Shown here: positions 1 through 6,855 of the stretch, one piece after another
How positions within the stretch are numbered: the first letter of the stretch is position 1
Layout: each line of letters opens with the position of its first letter
DNA from: SAR116 cluster bacterium
GTDB lineage: Bacteria; Pseudomonadota; Alphaproteobacteria; Puniceispirillales; Puniceispirillaceae
NCBI GenBank assembly: GCA_002722385.1
Contig: PBLR01000032.1
Span: forward strand, 1-18,607
Direction of reading: 5' to 3'
DNA: 18,607 nucleotides
Notes under the pieces: generated by a model
The model's database searches: none
Told to the model about the DNA's origin: nothing
Seen by the model: only the letters and a program-made list of their open reading frames with translations
Program-made: the position numbers and the translations under genes

Positions 1-47
1 CCCCTACACCCCCAGTATAGTGCGCTACCAGGCTGCGCTACACTCCG
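1..47 (-). tRNA. tRNA-Pro (anticodon GGG), 3' part cut off by the window edge
   Basis: Reading the minus strand from position 47, the sequence gives an acceptor 5' strand (CGGAGTG), a D-arm with GCGC/GCGC pairing around AGCCTGGTA, and a 5-bp anticodon stem (CTATA with TGTAG, one G-T pair). The 7-base loop is CTGGGGG, so the anticodon is GGG, decoding CCC and CCU proline codons. About 47 of roughly 77 bases lie inside the window; the variable loop, T-arm and 3' end are missing. It follows the ihfA and MerR genes on the same strand, an arrangement common in alphaproteobacteria. Confidence 0.93.
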
Positions 48-58
48 ACACGGACGTG

Positions 59-88
59 AGTATACATCAACGTAAAACAGAGATGCAA
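59..88 (-). promoter_or_regulatory. Probable promoter of tRNA-Pro
   Basis: On the minus strand a TATACT -10 element (positions 64-59, 5 of 6 matches to TATAAT) lies 11 bases before the first tRNA base, so transcription would start about 4 bases upstream of the mature 5' end. An upstream TTGCAT (88-83, 3 of 6 matches) sits at 18-base spacing. The -10 spacing to the tRNA is typical; the -35 match is poor. The tRNA may also be reached by readthrough from the MerR gene 75 bases upstream. Confidence 0.4.
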
Positions 89-122
89 GCGCAACAGCCG
101 ATAATAACGAACTGGCCCTGGC

Positions 123-521
123 CTAATGATCAAGCTGGCTGAGCAAGCTGTTCATTCTGTCTTGAGCCTGTTTGAGAAGAGCTTCTGCCTGATCAAGATT
201 GGCGCTGGCAGCAGGGCTGTCAGTTGGTTGTGCCGGGTTTGCGGGTGTTGCGGCCTGAACAGCTGCTTGTTGGGCCGGACTGCGCTTCTTCAGCGAATTC
301 TGTGCCCCTTTGATGGTATAGCCTTCATCATACAGCAGGGTTTTAATGGTCTGCAGAAGCTCAATATCTTCACCTCTGTAATACCGGCGCCCGCCACTGC
401 GCTTCATTGGTTTCAGGGCTGTGAATTTGCTTTCCCAAAACCGCAAGACATGCGCAGGCACATCAAGCTGTGCTGAAACTTCTGATATGGTTTGATAGGC
501 CCCAGGTGCTTTTTGAACCAT
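123..521 (-). CDS. MerR-family DNA-binding protein, function unknown
   Basis: 132 residues. The N-terminal winged helix-turn-helix of the MerR family spans about residues 8-80, with recognisable segments [20 protein letters not shown] and [20 protein letters not shown] low-complexity Ala/Pro/Gln linker (about 82-108) follows, then a short C-terminal amphipathic helix (about 109-131) that could form a dimer coiled coil. There is no effector-binding domain and no cysteine cluster for metal or redox sensing, so it is not a classical MerR sensor. Its start shares one base with the ihfA stop (TGATG), so the two are translationally coupled. The pairing with ihfA, followed by tRNA-Pro, is a known conserved arrangement in alphaproteobacteria, but I know of no established target. 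Family call is secure; role is unknown. Confidence 0.9.
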   Translation of the reverse strand: MVQKAPGAYQTISEVSAQLDVPAHVLRFWESKFTALKPMKRSGGRRYYRGEDIELLQTIKTLLYDEGYTIKGAQNSLKKRSPAQQAAVQAATPANPAQPTDSPAASANLDQAEALLKQAQDRMNSLLSQLDH

Positions 522-811
522 CAGCCCGCGTTAATTCTCTTCTTCATCAGATTTGAAGGACGGAAAGACAGCACACGGCGCGGCGTGATGACAGCTTCAA
601 CCCCGGTCTTTGGATTCCGGCCGAGCCTTTCATTCTTCGAATGGACTGAAAATGTGCCGAAAGATGACAGTTTCACAGATTCACCAGTGACAAGGCATTC
701 TGTCACCTCATCCAGCACACCACTGACCAGTTGTGAGCATTCATTATATGAAAGCCCAATCTGCTGATGCACGGCATTTGCCAGGTCGCTGCGTGTAATT
801 GTCTTACCCAT
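521..811 (-). CDS. ihfA: Integration host factor, alpha subunit
   Basis: 96 residues, the normal size for a DNABII protein. IHF alpha pairs with IHF beta (not in this window) and bends DNA sharply at promoters, origins and recombination sites. The signature RLGRNPKTG lies at residues 62-70, including the proline (P67) that inserts between base pairs in the IHF-DNA complex. It is followed by [18 protein letters not shown], typical of the beta-arm to C-terminal helix region. The alpha assignment, rather than beta or HU, rests on the start [14 protein letters not shown], the downstream MerR gene and the upstream fabH, which is the usual alphaproteobacterial ihfA setting. The ATG at 811 has only a weak Shine-Dalgarno (AGG about 10 bases upstream). 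It is separated from fabH by 85 bases. Confidence 0.95.
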   Translation of the reverse strand: MGKTITRSDLANAVHQQIGLSYNECSQLVSGVLDEVTECLVTGESVKLSSFGTFSVHSKNERLGRNPKTGVEAVITPRRVLSFRPSNLMKKRINAG

Positions 812-896
812 GTCAAAAGCCTATCACTGGTGATTAAGCCGGTCAATCCGTACAATACCCATTTTTCACTTCAAATGAGGCAGAAAAGATACTGAT
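812..896. other. Spacer between fabH and ihfA, no clear promoter
   Basis: This 85-base spacer carries no open frame and no hairpin followed by a T-run. On the minus strand a TTGACC with 17-base spacing to TAGGCT can be found, but the -10 match is poor and would leave almost no leader before ihfA. I therefore assign no promoter. ihfA and the MerR gene are most simply read as the end of the plsX-fabH transcript, though an additional ihfA promoter is possible at this distance. Confidence 0.4.
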
Positions 897-1901
897 TTAG
901 CTGTTCTTTTTTGATGGACGCCCAAACCGCACCAGTGACGCCCCCCACGATAATCCGCCGCCGATCGCTTCAAACGCCAATAAATGCCCAGCTTTTACCC
1001 GCCCATCCTGAACCGCTTCTGTCAGCGCAAGCGGGATAGAGGCGGCTGATGTATTGGCATGTTTTGCCACACATCTGACAACACGTTCAGCAGGCAGGCC
1101 CAGCTTGCGCTGCATGCCGTCAATGATCCGGATATTCGCCTGATGCGGAATCAGCCAGTCAATATCCTCTGGGTGGTGCCCGGCCTTATCAATTGCCTCA
1201 TTCATGGCGCTGGCCAGCTTTTCAACCGCATGTTTAAACACATCTTGGCCCTTCATCTTGACATGGCCAACTGTTCCGGTGGCTGATGGGCCGCCATCAA
1301 CATACAGAATATCGCGGTAACGCCCGTCTGTATGCAACACTGACGACAGCACACCCCAATCTTCTGGGGCATCATCTGCCGCCTCAAGAACCACAGCCCC
1401 TGCCCCGTCACCAAACAGCACACAAGTGGTCCGGTCTTCCCAGTTCAGCAATTTGGTAAAGCTCTCCGCACCGATCACCAATGCCCGGCGCCCCTGGCCA
1501 GAGCGGATCAGGGATTCGCCCACACCCAAAGCATAGACAAAACCAGCACATACAGCCTGTACATCAAACGCAAATCCCTGATACGCCTCCAGCTTATGCT
1601 GAACAACAGAGGCTGTTGACGGGAAGGTATCATCAGGCGTGGTTGTCGCGACAATGATGATATCGATATCAGCAGCAGATAACCCGGCGTTGGCAAGGGC
1701 GGCCTGTGCGGCATGAGTGGCCAGATCAGATGTTTTTTCATCCTCAGCCACAATATGACGCTGGCTGATGCCGGTCCGCTGTTTGATCCAGCCGTCATCA
1801 GTGTCAACAAATTCTGACAATTCGTCATTACTAACCACACGGGCGGGCAGATAAGACCCGGCCCCGACCATGAGAACAGACTGTTTACCCATCTTTGTCA
1901 T
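897..1901 (-). CDS. fabH: 3-oxoacyl-ACP synthase III (KAS III)
   Basis: 334 residues, normal for FabH. It condenses acetyl-CoA (or a short acyl-CoA) with malonyl-ACP to start type II fatty acid synthesis in the cytoplasm. The Cys-His-Asn triad is visible: C118 in VQAVCAGF, H253 in IPHQANIRI and N283 in HANTSAAS. The glycine-rich C-terminal EAIGGGLSWGA motif is present. The ATG at 1901 is preceded by AGGA at good spacing and overlaps the end of plsX by 17 bases, which implies translational coupling. A second in-frame ATG at 1892 is a less likely start. PlsX and FabH side by side is a very widespread pairing that links phospholipid acylation to fatty acid initiation. Confidence 0.97.
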   Translation of the reverse strand: MTKMGKQSVLMVGAGSYLPARVVSNDELSEFVDTDDGWIKQRTGISQRHIVAEDEKTSDLATHAAQAALANAGLSAADIDIIIVATTTPDDTFPSTASVVQHKLEAYQGFAFDVQAVCAGFVYALGVGESLIRSGQGRRALVIGAESFTKLLNWEDRTTCVLFGDGAGAVVLEAADDAPEDWGVLSSVLHTDGRYRDILYVDGGPSATGTVGHVKMKGQDVFKHAVEKLASAMNEAIDKAGHHPEDIDWLIPHQANIRIIDGMQRKLGLPAERVVRCVAKHANTSAASIPLALTEAVQDGRVKAGHLLAFEAIGGGLSWGASLVRFGRPSKKNS

Positions 1902-2931
1902 TCGTTCCTGTCTGTAAAATCTCTTTTGCCTTCTGGACGGCTTCTTTCACCTCGGGAATAAATCCCTGCTGCAACATATGCACACTCACCCCGATGGCAT
2001 TGGCATAGCCGATGGCATCAGTACCGCCATGTGACTTTACCGAAATACCGTTCAGCCCTAAAAACACCGCCCCGTTATAGCGCCGCGGGTCCAGTTTTTG
2101 CCGAAACCCGCGCAAACCTGAACGCGCCAGTATAAATCCCAGCTTCGACAACGCACTGCTCGAAAAAGCATCTTTCAGGCCGGTCTGGACCAAATCCGCT
2201 ACGCCTTCTGCTGTTTTCAGGGCGATATTGCCGGTAAACCCGTCCGTAACCACCACATCAACCGTACCAGCGGCGATGTCAGAGCCTTCAACAAAACCGC
2301 GATAATTCAGATTCAGCGCATCAGTGCTGAGCACCGCTGCCGCCTCACGCAGATAATCAAAGCCTTTCTGATCTTCCTCACCCACATTTAACAGCCCGAC
2401 ACTTGGTGAGGACACACCATGAATATCACGATAGAAGGCCCGGCCCATAATCGCAAATTGTATCAGATTTTCAGCATCACATTCAATGTTTGCGCCAAGG
2501 TCAAGAACACAAGACTGGCCTTGTGTATTCGGGAAGAACCCGGCAATTGCTGGCCGTGTCACCCCTTCAATCATCCTTAGCTGCAGCTTTGACATCGCCA
2601 TCAAAGCCCCTGTATTTCCTGCAGAAACGATAGCATCAGCTTCACCGTTAGCGACCAGCTCAATCGCTTTCCACATAGAAGTTTGCTTGCCCGCCCGCAG
2701 GGCCTGTGACGGCTTTGCTTCTGCTGCCACCTCTTCTTCGGTATGCAGGATATCAGCTGAGCGCAGATAGTCGCTTCGCTCCAAAAGAGGGCGCACGCGC
2801 CGCTCGTCCCCCACAAAAACAAGCGAAATACCAGGATGAGCAGCCAAGGCCTTATCTGCCCCTTGAACAACAATGTCCGGGGCGTTATCGCCTCCCATCG
2901 CGTCCAGTGATATGCGTGGCGGCCTAGTCAT
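1885..2931 (-). CDS. plsX: Phosphate acyltransferase PlsX
   Basis: 348 residues with the chosen start. PlsX converts acyl-ACP and phosphate to acyl-phosphate, the acyl donor used by PlsY for glycerol-3-phosphate in phospholipid synthesis; it is a peripheral membrane enzyme. Visible family motifs are ISLDAMGGDNAPDIVVQGA near the N-terminus, SAGNTGALMAMSKL, LDLGANIECDAENL, VVTDGFTGNIALKTAEG and HGGTDAIGYANAI near the C-terminus. The longest frame begins at a TTG (2937), but an AAGGGAG Shine-Dalgarno lies 8 bases before the ATG at 2931 and too close to the TTG, so 2931 is used. The 3' end overlaps fabH by 17 bases. A 46-base spacer separates it from the YceD gene upstream. Confidence 0.96.
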   Translation of the reverse strand: MTRPPRISLDAMGGDNAPDIVVQGADKALAAHPGISLVFVGDERRVRPLLERSDYLRSADILHTEEEVAAEAKPSQALRAGKQTSMWKAIELVANGEADAIVSAGNTGALMAMSKLQLRMIEGVTRPAIAGFFPNTQGQSCVLDLGANIECDAENLIQFAIMGRAFYRDIHGVSSPSVGLLNVGEEDQKGFDYLREAAAVLSTDALNLNYRGFVEGSDIAAGTVDVVVTDGFTGNIALKTAEGVADLVQTGLKDAFSSSALSKLGFILARSGLRGFRQKLDPRRYNGAVFLGLNGISVKSHGGTDAIGYANAIGVSVHMLQQGFIPEVKEAVQKAKEILQTGTNDKDG

Positions 2932-2939
2932 CCACAAAA

Positions 2940-2946
2940 CTCCCTT
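2940..2946 (-). promoter_or_regulatory. Ribosome binding site that sets the plsX start
   Basis: AAGGGAG on the minus strand, 8 bases upstream of the ATG at 2931. It lies only 2 bases from the alternative TTG at 2937, so it argues for the shorter, 348-residue PlsX. Confidence 0.7.
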
Positions 2947-2977
2947 GCTGTAAGCAGCTTGAGCATAAATCTTAATT

Positions 2978-3481
2978 TTATTTTTTCAATTCAGAAAGCT
3001 TAGCGAACGGATGATTTTCTGGCTCAGCCGCCTCCGGCTCTTCAAGAACCGGCACATCTGCTGCCCGGGGCCAAGCCGGTGCGCACACGCCAATCCATTG
3101 AGACAGGCTTTCGCCGACAGGAATGTCACCGTCAACAAGCAGGTCAACATCAACATCCATAGCATCCACTTCGGTCTGGTCAGCAAAGGCGCGGACAAAC
3201 CGTTCTTCAAGCTCTATCACCAAAGGGCTGACAACAGGCTGACCAGAGACCACACAAGCCTGCGTCACCTGCCCTTCAAGACGGCCTTTTATCGCCCAGC
3301 ACCCTTCAGCAAGCTGCAGCAGAACCAGCTTGCCCTCAAGCCCGTTAAGATCAAGAAAGGAAAATCGTTCACACAGACCGTGCCGCTCAGCCTCATCAAA
3401 ACACACCTCAAGCTGAACCGGCTGGCCTGCAGCAACGGTTTGTGCAGGCACCCTCAAATCAAGATGAACACGTTCAGCCAT
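2978..3481 (-). CDS. YceD/DUF177 family protein, linked to 23S rRNA accumulation
   Basis: 167 residues. The family is required for normal 23S rRNA accumulation in E. coli (YceD) and in plants; its molecular action is not settled. The family signature QACVVSGQPV is at residues 74-83 (the C-V-x-x-Q-P-V type motif). It is followed by an acidic segment DAMDVDVDLLVDGDIPVGES (about 107-124), a CAPAWPRA segment corresponding to the usual D-x-Y-P-R region, and the typical C-terminal HPFAKLSELKK. In gammaproteobacteria yceD is followed by rpmF and plsX. Here rpmF is absent and plsX follows directly after 46 bases. The start overlaps the end of the upstream chaperone gene by 8 bases. The family call is firm; the ribosomal role is from the family. 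Confidence 0.9.
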   Translation of the reverse strand: MAERVHLDLRVPAQTVAAGQPVQLEVCFDEAERHGLCERFSFLDLNGLEGKLVLLQLAEGCWAIKGRLEGQVTQACVVSGQPVVSPLVIELEERFVRAFADQTEVDAMDVDVDLLVDGDIPVGESLSQWIGVCAPAWPRAADVPVLEEPEAAEPENHPFAKLSELKK

Positions 3482-4055
3482 CAGCTTGTCCGTTCAGCGC
3501 CAGCACAGCAACAAAATCCACCTCGCCATCCTGCAGTGACGCATCAGACAGGCGGGCCAGCTGCTGGTGTTTGTCTATCATATAAGCCGCCATACGCTCA
3601 TCAGCCGCACAGCTGGTCTCAGCCCGCCTCAGATTCCGGGCAACAGCCAAACAGAGGGCATCGGCATCACTCTCTGCCAGAGCCTCATCATAAGCAGTCA
3701 GACGTCCCATGAAAGCCTCAGACATTTTGCGCACGCGCTTGCCCACCCCCAAATCGCCCACACCCATTTCCCGTAAGGTAAAATCCATATCCGCAAAGAA
3801 CCGGTCAAACAGGCCTTGATTAAGCGGCTTCTGGATCTCCTCTGGCAGTTGGCGCAGGCGTAACATCACCAGGCTGATATGAAGACACAGCATATCAAAG
3901 CGGCTATCAAGATTGTCCGGAATTTCAAATTCGATATACAGATCAGGCTGGCGGCTGGCGGCCAGAACTGACTGGTAAATACGCTCTGCCGGCAGGCTCT
4001 CTTGTTTGCGCTGCGGCGTGCTGAGAACGTTAATGAAACGGGAAATTAAGGACAC
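3474..4055 (-). CDS. CBP3-type ubiquinol-cytochrome c chaperone
   Basis: 193 residues, matching the bacterial ubiquinol-cytochrome c chaperone family (related to mitochondrial CBP3/UQCC1, which helps assemble cytochrome b of complex III). The most conserved block is at about residues 94-111, LREMGVGDLGVGKRVRKM, preceded by FDRFFADMDFT and followed by EAFMGRLTAYDEAL. An N-terminal helical part contains DNLDSRFDMLCLHISLVMLR. There is no signal peptide or membrane segment, consistent with a cytoplasmic or peripheral factor. The start is a GTG with a strong AAGGGGG Shine-Dalgarno 8 bases upstream. It is the first gene of the unit leading through yceD, plsX, fabH, ihfA and merR, and is divergent from the bamE-like gene. 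Family call secure; the bacterial role is inferred from the mitochondrial relative. Confidence 0.9.
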   Translation of the reverse strand: MSLISRFINVLSTPQRKQESLPAERIYQSVLAASRQPDLYIEFEIPDNLDSRFDMLCLHISLVMLRLRQLPEEIQKPLNQGLFDRFFADMDFTLREMGVGDLGVGKRVRKMSEAFMGRLTAYDEALAESDADALCLAVARNLRRAETSCAADERMAAYMIDKHQQLARLSDASLQDGEVDFVAVLALNGQADG

Positions 4056-4063
4056 CTCACCGA

Positions 4064-4070
4064 CCCCCTT
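4064..4070 (-). promoter_or_regulatory. Strong ribosome binding site of the chaperone gene, next to an A9 tract
   Basis: On the minus strand nine A's (4077-4069) run directly into five G's (4068-4064), giving AAGGGGG eight bases before the GTG at 4055. It supports the GTG as the true start. The homopolymer tract makes the spacing of this site potentially sensitive to slippage. Confidence 0.65.
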
Positions 4071-4120
4071 TTTTTTTGCTCATGCTGCGGCCGTTGACTG
4101 CAGATCGTCAGTGTGCGGTT

Positions 4121-4150
4121 GTTATACGTCATTTCTGTTGGCCCCGTCTA
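4121..4150 (-). promoter_or_regulatory. Possible promoter of the chaperone-yceD-plsX-fabH unit
   Basis: On the minus strand, TAGACG (4150-4145, 4 of 6 matches to TTGACA) and TATAAC (4126-4121, 5 of 6 to TATAAT) are separated by 18 bases. Transcription would start near 4114, leaving a leader of about 59 bases before the GTG at 4055. This is the only decent candidate in the divergent spacer for this strand. It is a consensus match by eye, not a measured promoter. Confidence 0.4.
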
Positions 4151-4180
4151 TTCTTGTCTTCGCTTTACAGGATGACGCCT

Positions 4181-4210
4181 TTGTCTTATTGATGAAATGC
4201 TGATCATAAA
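4181..4210 (+). promoter_or_regulatory. Weak candidate promoter of the bamE-like gene
   Basis: On the plus strand, TTGTCT (4181-4186, 4 of 6) and CATAAA (4205-4210, 4 of 6) are separated by 18 bases, with a likely start near 4217 and a leader of about 37 bases. The leader begins with a 10-base palindrome, GAAAATTTTC (4212-4221). The match is modest. If real, it shows that the ATG at 4197 lies inside the promoter and cannot be the translation start. Confidence 0.28.
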
Positions 4211-4253
4211 TGAAAATTTTCCGCAACCAAGAGAACAACCCACGAGAGTCAAG

Positions 4254-4700
4254 ATGAGCCTGATGCGATTTCTGATGAAACCAGTCATTATCCTGTTTCT
4301 GGCCACAATGTTGACCGCCTGCGAATCTACCGTGACCACACATGGTCGCCTGGTTGAACAGGCAGATCTGAACAAGCTGGAGCTGGGCAAAACAACACGG
4401 GCAGAAGCCCTGGCCATCTTGGGCAAGCCCAGCTTTGAAGGGGCGTTCCAGCCAGGCCGGCTATATTACAATAACCAGAAGATGGAACAAAAGGTTGCCG
4501 GGGAAACATCAACAATTGATCGCCAACTTTTCGTGCTCACCTTTAATCCAAACAACACTCTTCAACAGGTTGTAATACGTGACAAAAATACTGATCAAGA
4601 AATCGTGAAGCTGGAGGCGAAAACACCAACACCAGGCGACACCCTGACCTTGATTGATCAGATTTTCACCAACCTCAGACGAGGCAGCACCGCTCAGTAA
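4254..4700 (+). CDS. bamE: BamE/SmpA/OmlA-type outer membrane lipoprotein
   Basis: 148 residues with the chosen start, and the only plus-strand gene in the window. BamE is a lipoprotein of the BAM complex that inserts beta-barrel proteins into the outer membrane. A lipoprotein signal peptide is clear: a basic N-region (MSLMRFLMKP), a hydrophobic core (VIILFLATM) and lipobox LTAC with lipidated Cys23. The SmpA/OmlA domain follows: GRLVEQADLNKLELGKTTRA then ALAILGKPSFEGAF, with the conserved tyrosines in RLYYNNQKM. An upstream in-frame ATG at 4197 would put 19 polar residues before the signal peptide, so it is rejected. GAGAG five bases before 4254 is a moderate Shine-Dalgarno. In alphaproteobacteria this gene is often divergent from the bc1 chaperone gene, as here. 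Its stop is 3 bases from the nusB stop. Confidence 0.9.
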   Translation: MSLMRFLMKPVIILFLATMLTACESTVTTHGRLVEQADLNKLELGKTTRAEALAILGKPSFEGAFQPGRLYYNNQKMEQKVAGETSTIDRQLFVLTFNPNNTLQQVVIRDKNTDQEIVKLEAKTPTPGDTLTLIDQIFTNLRRGSTAQ

Positions 4701-4703
4701 GGC

Positions 4704-5240
4704 TCAACCTTTGCTGACATCGGCTGACATTTCGACAACTCTGAACTGGCGCGCCAGACGGTCCAGAACGGCATTTACAAAAGCAACATCTGCCTGAAAC
4801 GCATCCGCCAGACTGGCATATTCAGACAGGACCGCACGTGCCGGGATATGCGGCATGCTGTCTAGTTCAAACACGCCTGCCCGCAGGATGGCCAATTCAG
4901 GCCGGGCGAGACGTGACATGGTCCAGCCATCTGACAGCGCCTCAGCGATAATTCTGTCCAGCTCAGCCTTTCGGCTGTCCACCCCTGAGACCAGGGCCTG
5001 AAAATGGTCCTCATCCATTTTCTTCACCCGCAGCTGGCGCGCAATATCTCCGGCATAAACATCCAAAAACGCCGGCACAGCCTCAAGCAGAGATTGGCTT
5101 GTCAGATCTGTGCTGTACCCAAGCTGGACAGAGGCAAGACGCGCCGCGGCCCGCCTGCGCACAGCCATAGGCCGCAACTTAGCTGTTTTGCTGGTTTCAG
5201 AAGCAACTTTCGCGTTTTTTGCAGCAGAAGCGTCGGTCAT
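4704..5240 (-). CDS. nusB: Transcription antitermination factor NusB
   Basis: 178 residues. NusB binds boxA RNA with NusE (ribosomal protein S10) and promotes antitermination and processing of rRNA transcripts. The all-helical fold is recognisable from an Arg-rich first helix (MAVRRRAAARLASVQLGYS, residues 25-43), ILRAGVFELDSMPHIPARAV, NEXT-helix LSEYASLADAF and the closing AFVNAVLDRLARQFR. The first 24 residues are a Lys/Ala/Ser-rich extension not found in most NusB proteins, but the ATG at 5240 has an excellent Shine-Dalgarno (GAGGAGGGG, 5252-5244), which favours the long form over M25. It is 12 bases after ribH; ribH-nusB is a very common pair. It is the last gene of the riboflavin unit and runs tail-to-tail into the bamE-like gene. 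Confidence 0.94.
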   Translation of the reverse strand: MTDASAAKNAKVASETSKTAKLRPMAVRRRAAARLASVQLGYSTDLTSQSLLEAVPAFLDVYAGDIARQLRVKKMDEDHFQALVSGVDSRKAELDRIIAEALSDGWTMSRLARPELAILRAGVFELDSMPHIPARAVLSEYASLADAFQADVAFVNAVLDRLARQFRVVEMSADVSKG

Positions 5241-5252
5241 CAGCCCCTCCTC

Positions 5253-5708
5253 TTATTCATCTGCGAAATGGGCCACAAATTCTGCCATTTTCAACGCTGC
5301 TCTGGCGGCATCACCGCCTTTATCTTTGCGGCTCATATCTGCACGCGCCCAGGCCTGCTCGCTATTCTCAACTGTCAGAATGCCATTGCCAATCGCCAGC
5401 CGCCTCTGAACAGATAAATCCATCAGACCGCGTGATGATTCTGTGCAGACTGTCTCATAATGGGTTGTCTCTCCTCTGATCACGCAGCCCAAGGCAATAT
5501 AGCCATTATACGGGCAAGGCGTTTGTGCAGCCGCCATGGCGATGGCTGCGGGGATCTCAAGAGCACCTGGCACGCTGATTACATCATAACTTGCCCCGGC
5601 GTTCTGCAGGGCGGCGACAGCCCCTTGCTGTTGTGCGGCGGCAAGTTCGGTGTAAAAATCTGCCTGCACAATCAGAAAATGGCCGGTTGGCTTTGTCTCA
5701 GCAGTCAT
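5253..5708 (-). CDS. ribH: 6,7-dimethyl-8-ribityllumazine synthase
   Basis: 151 residues with the chosen start. It condenses 5-amino-6-ribitylaminouracil with 3,4-dihydroxy-2-butanone 4-phosphate to give the lumazine precursor of riboflavin; the family forms pentamers or 60-mer shells. Motifs are VPGALEIP (residues 47-54), GETTHYE (79-85, with the catalytic-type His83) and [14 protein letters not shown] (110-123). The open frame extends upstream to 5831, but the extra 41 residues lie inside the ribBX 3' end and look nothing like the family. The ATG at 5708 has an AAAGGGAAAG-type Shine-Dalgarno and starts 25 bases after the ribBX stop. Its two substrates come from the RibD and RibB products encoded just upstream. 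Confidence 0.95.
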   Translation of the reverse strand: MTAETKPTGHFLIVQADFYTELAAAQQQGAVAALQNAGASYDVISVPGALEIPAAIAMAAAQTPCPYNGYIALGCVIRGETTHYETVCTESSRGLMDLSVQRRLAIGNGILTVENSEQAWARADMSRKDKGGDAARAALKMAEFVAHFADE

Positions 5709-5733
5709 TATCGTATCTTTCCCTTTAAGCCTT

Positions 5734-6855
5734 TCACCGAATGGCTTTCCAATCTTTGATGGTGAGTCCATAGCCGTCCAGGCCGATAATCGTTGGTTTT
5801 GAATTCGACAGAAGCACCATTTCAGAGACATTCAGATCATTCAAAATCTGCGCACCCACACCATAATCCCGCAATTCCTGGCCACCAGATTTAGAAGCGA
5901 TGTCCTGACGGGCTGTCAGAATTTCAGACAGGCTGGAAACACTGGATTCACGAAGCACAACAATGACCCCGTTCCCTTGATCTGCGATCATCTGCATTGC
6001 CCGCTGCAATTCACCATGATGACGGCTTTTATGCGTTTCCCCCAGCAAATCCACCATCAGATCCAGGCCATGCATCCGCACATAAGTCGGCGTATTCGGG
6101 TCAATCTGGCCTTTTAACATCACCAGATGCTCAACCTCTGTTAAATCATTGCGGTAAATCAGCAGCCGCCAGTCACCGCCAAATTCTGTTTCAATAGATG
6201 TTTCAGCAACCCGGGTCACCAGAGTTTCATTATGACGCCGCCAGGAGATTAAATCAGCGATTGCGCCAATTTTCAGATTATGTTGCTGGGCAAATTCGAT
6301 CAGATCAGGTAACCGCGCCATGGTCCCGTCATCTTTCATAATCTCGCAAATCACACCATTTGGCGCACAGCCCGCAGCTCTGGCAATATCCACCACAGCC
6401 TCAGTATGGCCGGCCCGAACCAATGTGCCGCCATCCCGAGCCACAAGCGGGAAAATATGTCCAGGGGTAGTAACATCGGCCTGGCGGGCCTGCGGGTTAA
6501 TAGCGGTCTGGATTGTATGGGCCCGGTCAGCAGCAGAAATGCCTGTGGTGACCCCTTCACGTGCCTCAATCGATACGGTGAACGCGGTTTGATGGCGCGA
6601 TTCATTGCGCCTGTCCATCATGGCAAGACCCAGCTTTTCTGTTCTCTCGCGCGTTAAAGCAAGACAGATCAGCCCGCGGCCGTGTTTTGCCATGAAATTG
6701 ATCGCGCTTGCATCTGTATATTCACCAATAATACACAGGTCGCCCTCATTTTCCCGATTCTGATCATCAACCAGAATAAACATCTTCCCTGCTTTGGCGT
6801 CAGCAATCACATCTTCAATAGGAGACAGGCCGGACAGAGGTGTATTCGTGCTCAC
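5734..6855 (-). CDS. ribB: 3,4-dihydroxy-2-butanone-4-phosphate synthase with a degenerate GTP cyclohydrolase II-like domain (RibBX type)
   Basis: 373 residues. The N-terminal half (about 1-205) is a complete RibB, turning ribulose-5-phosphate into 3,4-dihydroxy-2-butanone 4-phosphate and formate. It has [10 protein letters not shown] (30-39, acidic metal-binding site), [20 protein letters not shown] with [14 protein letters not shown] (130-162), and [12 protein letters not shown] (170-181). The C-terminal half (about 210-373) is recognisably GTP cyclohydrolase II-like, for example [15 protein letters not shown] (327-341). It nevertheless lacks the zinc-binding C-x2-GD and RCDC cysteines, reading [20 protein letters not shown] there, and lacks the RQEGRGIGL segment. 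This matches the class called RibBX in proteobacteria, so it should not make the GTP cyclohydrolase product. The GTG start overlaps the ribE stop by 4 bases (GTGA) and has AGGAG upstream. Confidence 0.92.
   Translation of the reverse strand: MSTNTPLSGLSPIEDVIADAKAGKMFILVDDQNRENEGDLCIIGEYTDASAINFMAKHGRGLICLALTRERTEKLGLAMMDRRNESRHQTAFTVSIEAREGVTTGISAADRAHTIQTAINPQARQADVTTPGHIFPLVARDGGTLVRAGHTEAVVDIARAAGCAPNGVICEIMKDDGTMARLPDLIEFAQQHNLKIGAIADLISWRRHNETLVTRVAETSIETEFGGDWRLLIYRNDLTEVEHLVMLKGQIDPNTPTYVRMHGLDLMVDLLGETHKSRHHGELQRAMQMIADQGNGVIVVLRESSVSSLSEILTARQDIASKSGGQELRDYGVGAQILNDLNVSEMVLLSNSKPTIIGLDGYGLTIKDWKAIR

Noticed and set aside
3011..3712. Long plus-strand open frame (233 codons) opposite yceD and the chaperone
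   Set aside because: It is rich in His/Gln/Pro, has no family features, and runs antisense to two overlapping well-recognised genes.
4197..4253. Longer BamE start at the ATG at 4197
   Set aside because: It would put 19 polar residues before a clear lipoprotein signal peptide and would lie within the candidate promoter.
5709..5831. N-terminal extension of RibH
   Set aside because: The extension is the ribBX 3' end read in another frame, with no similarity to lumazine synthases; the ATG at 5708 gives the usual 151-residue protein.
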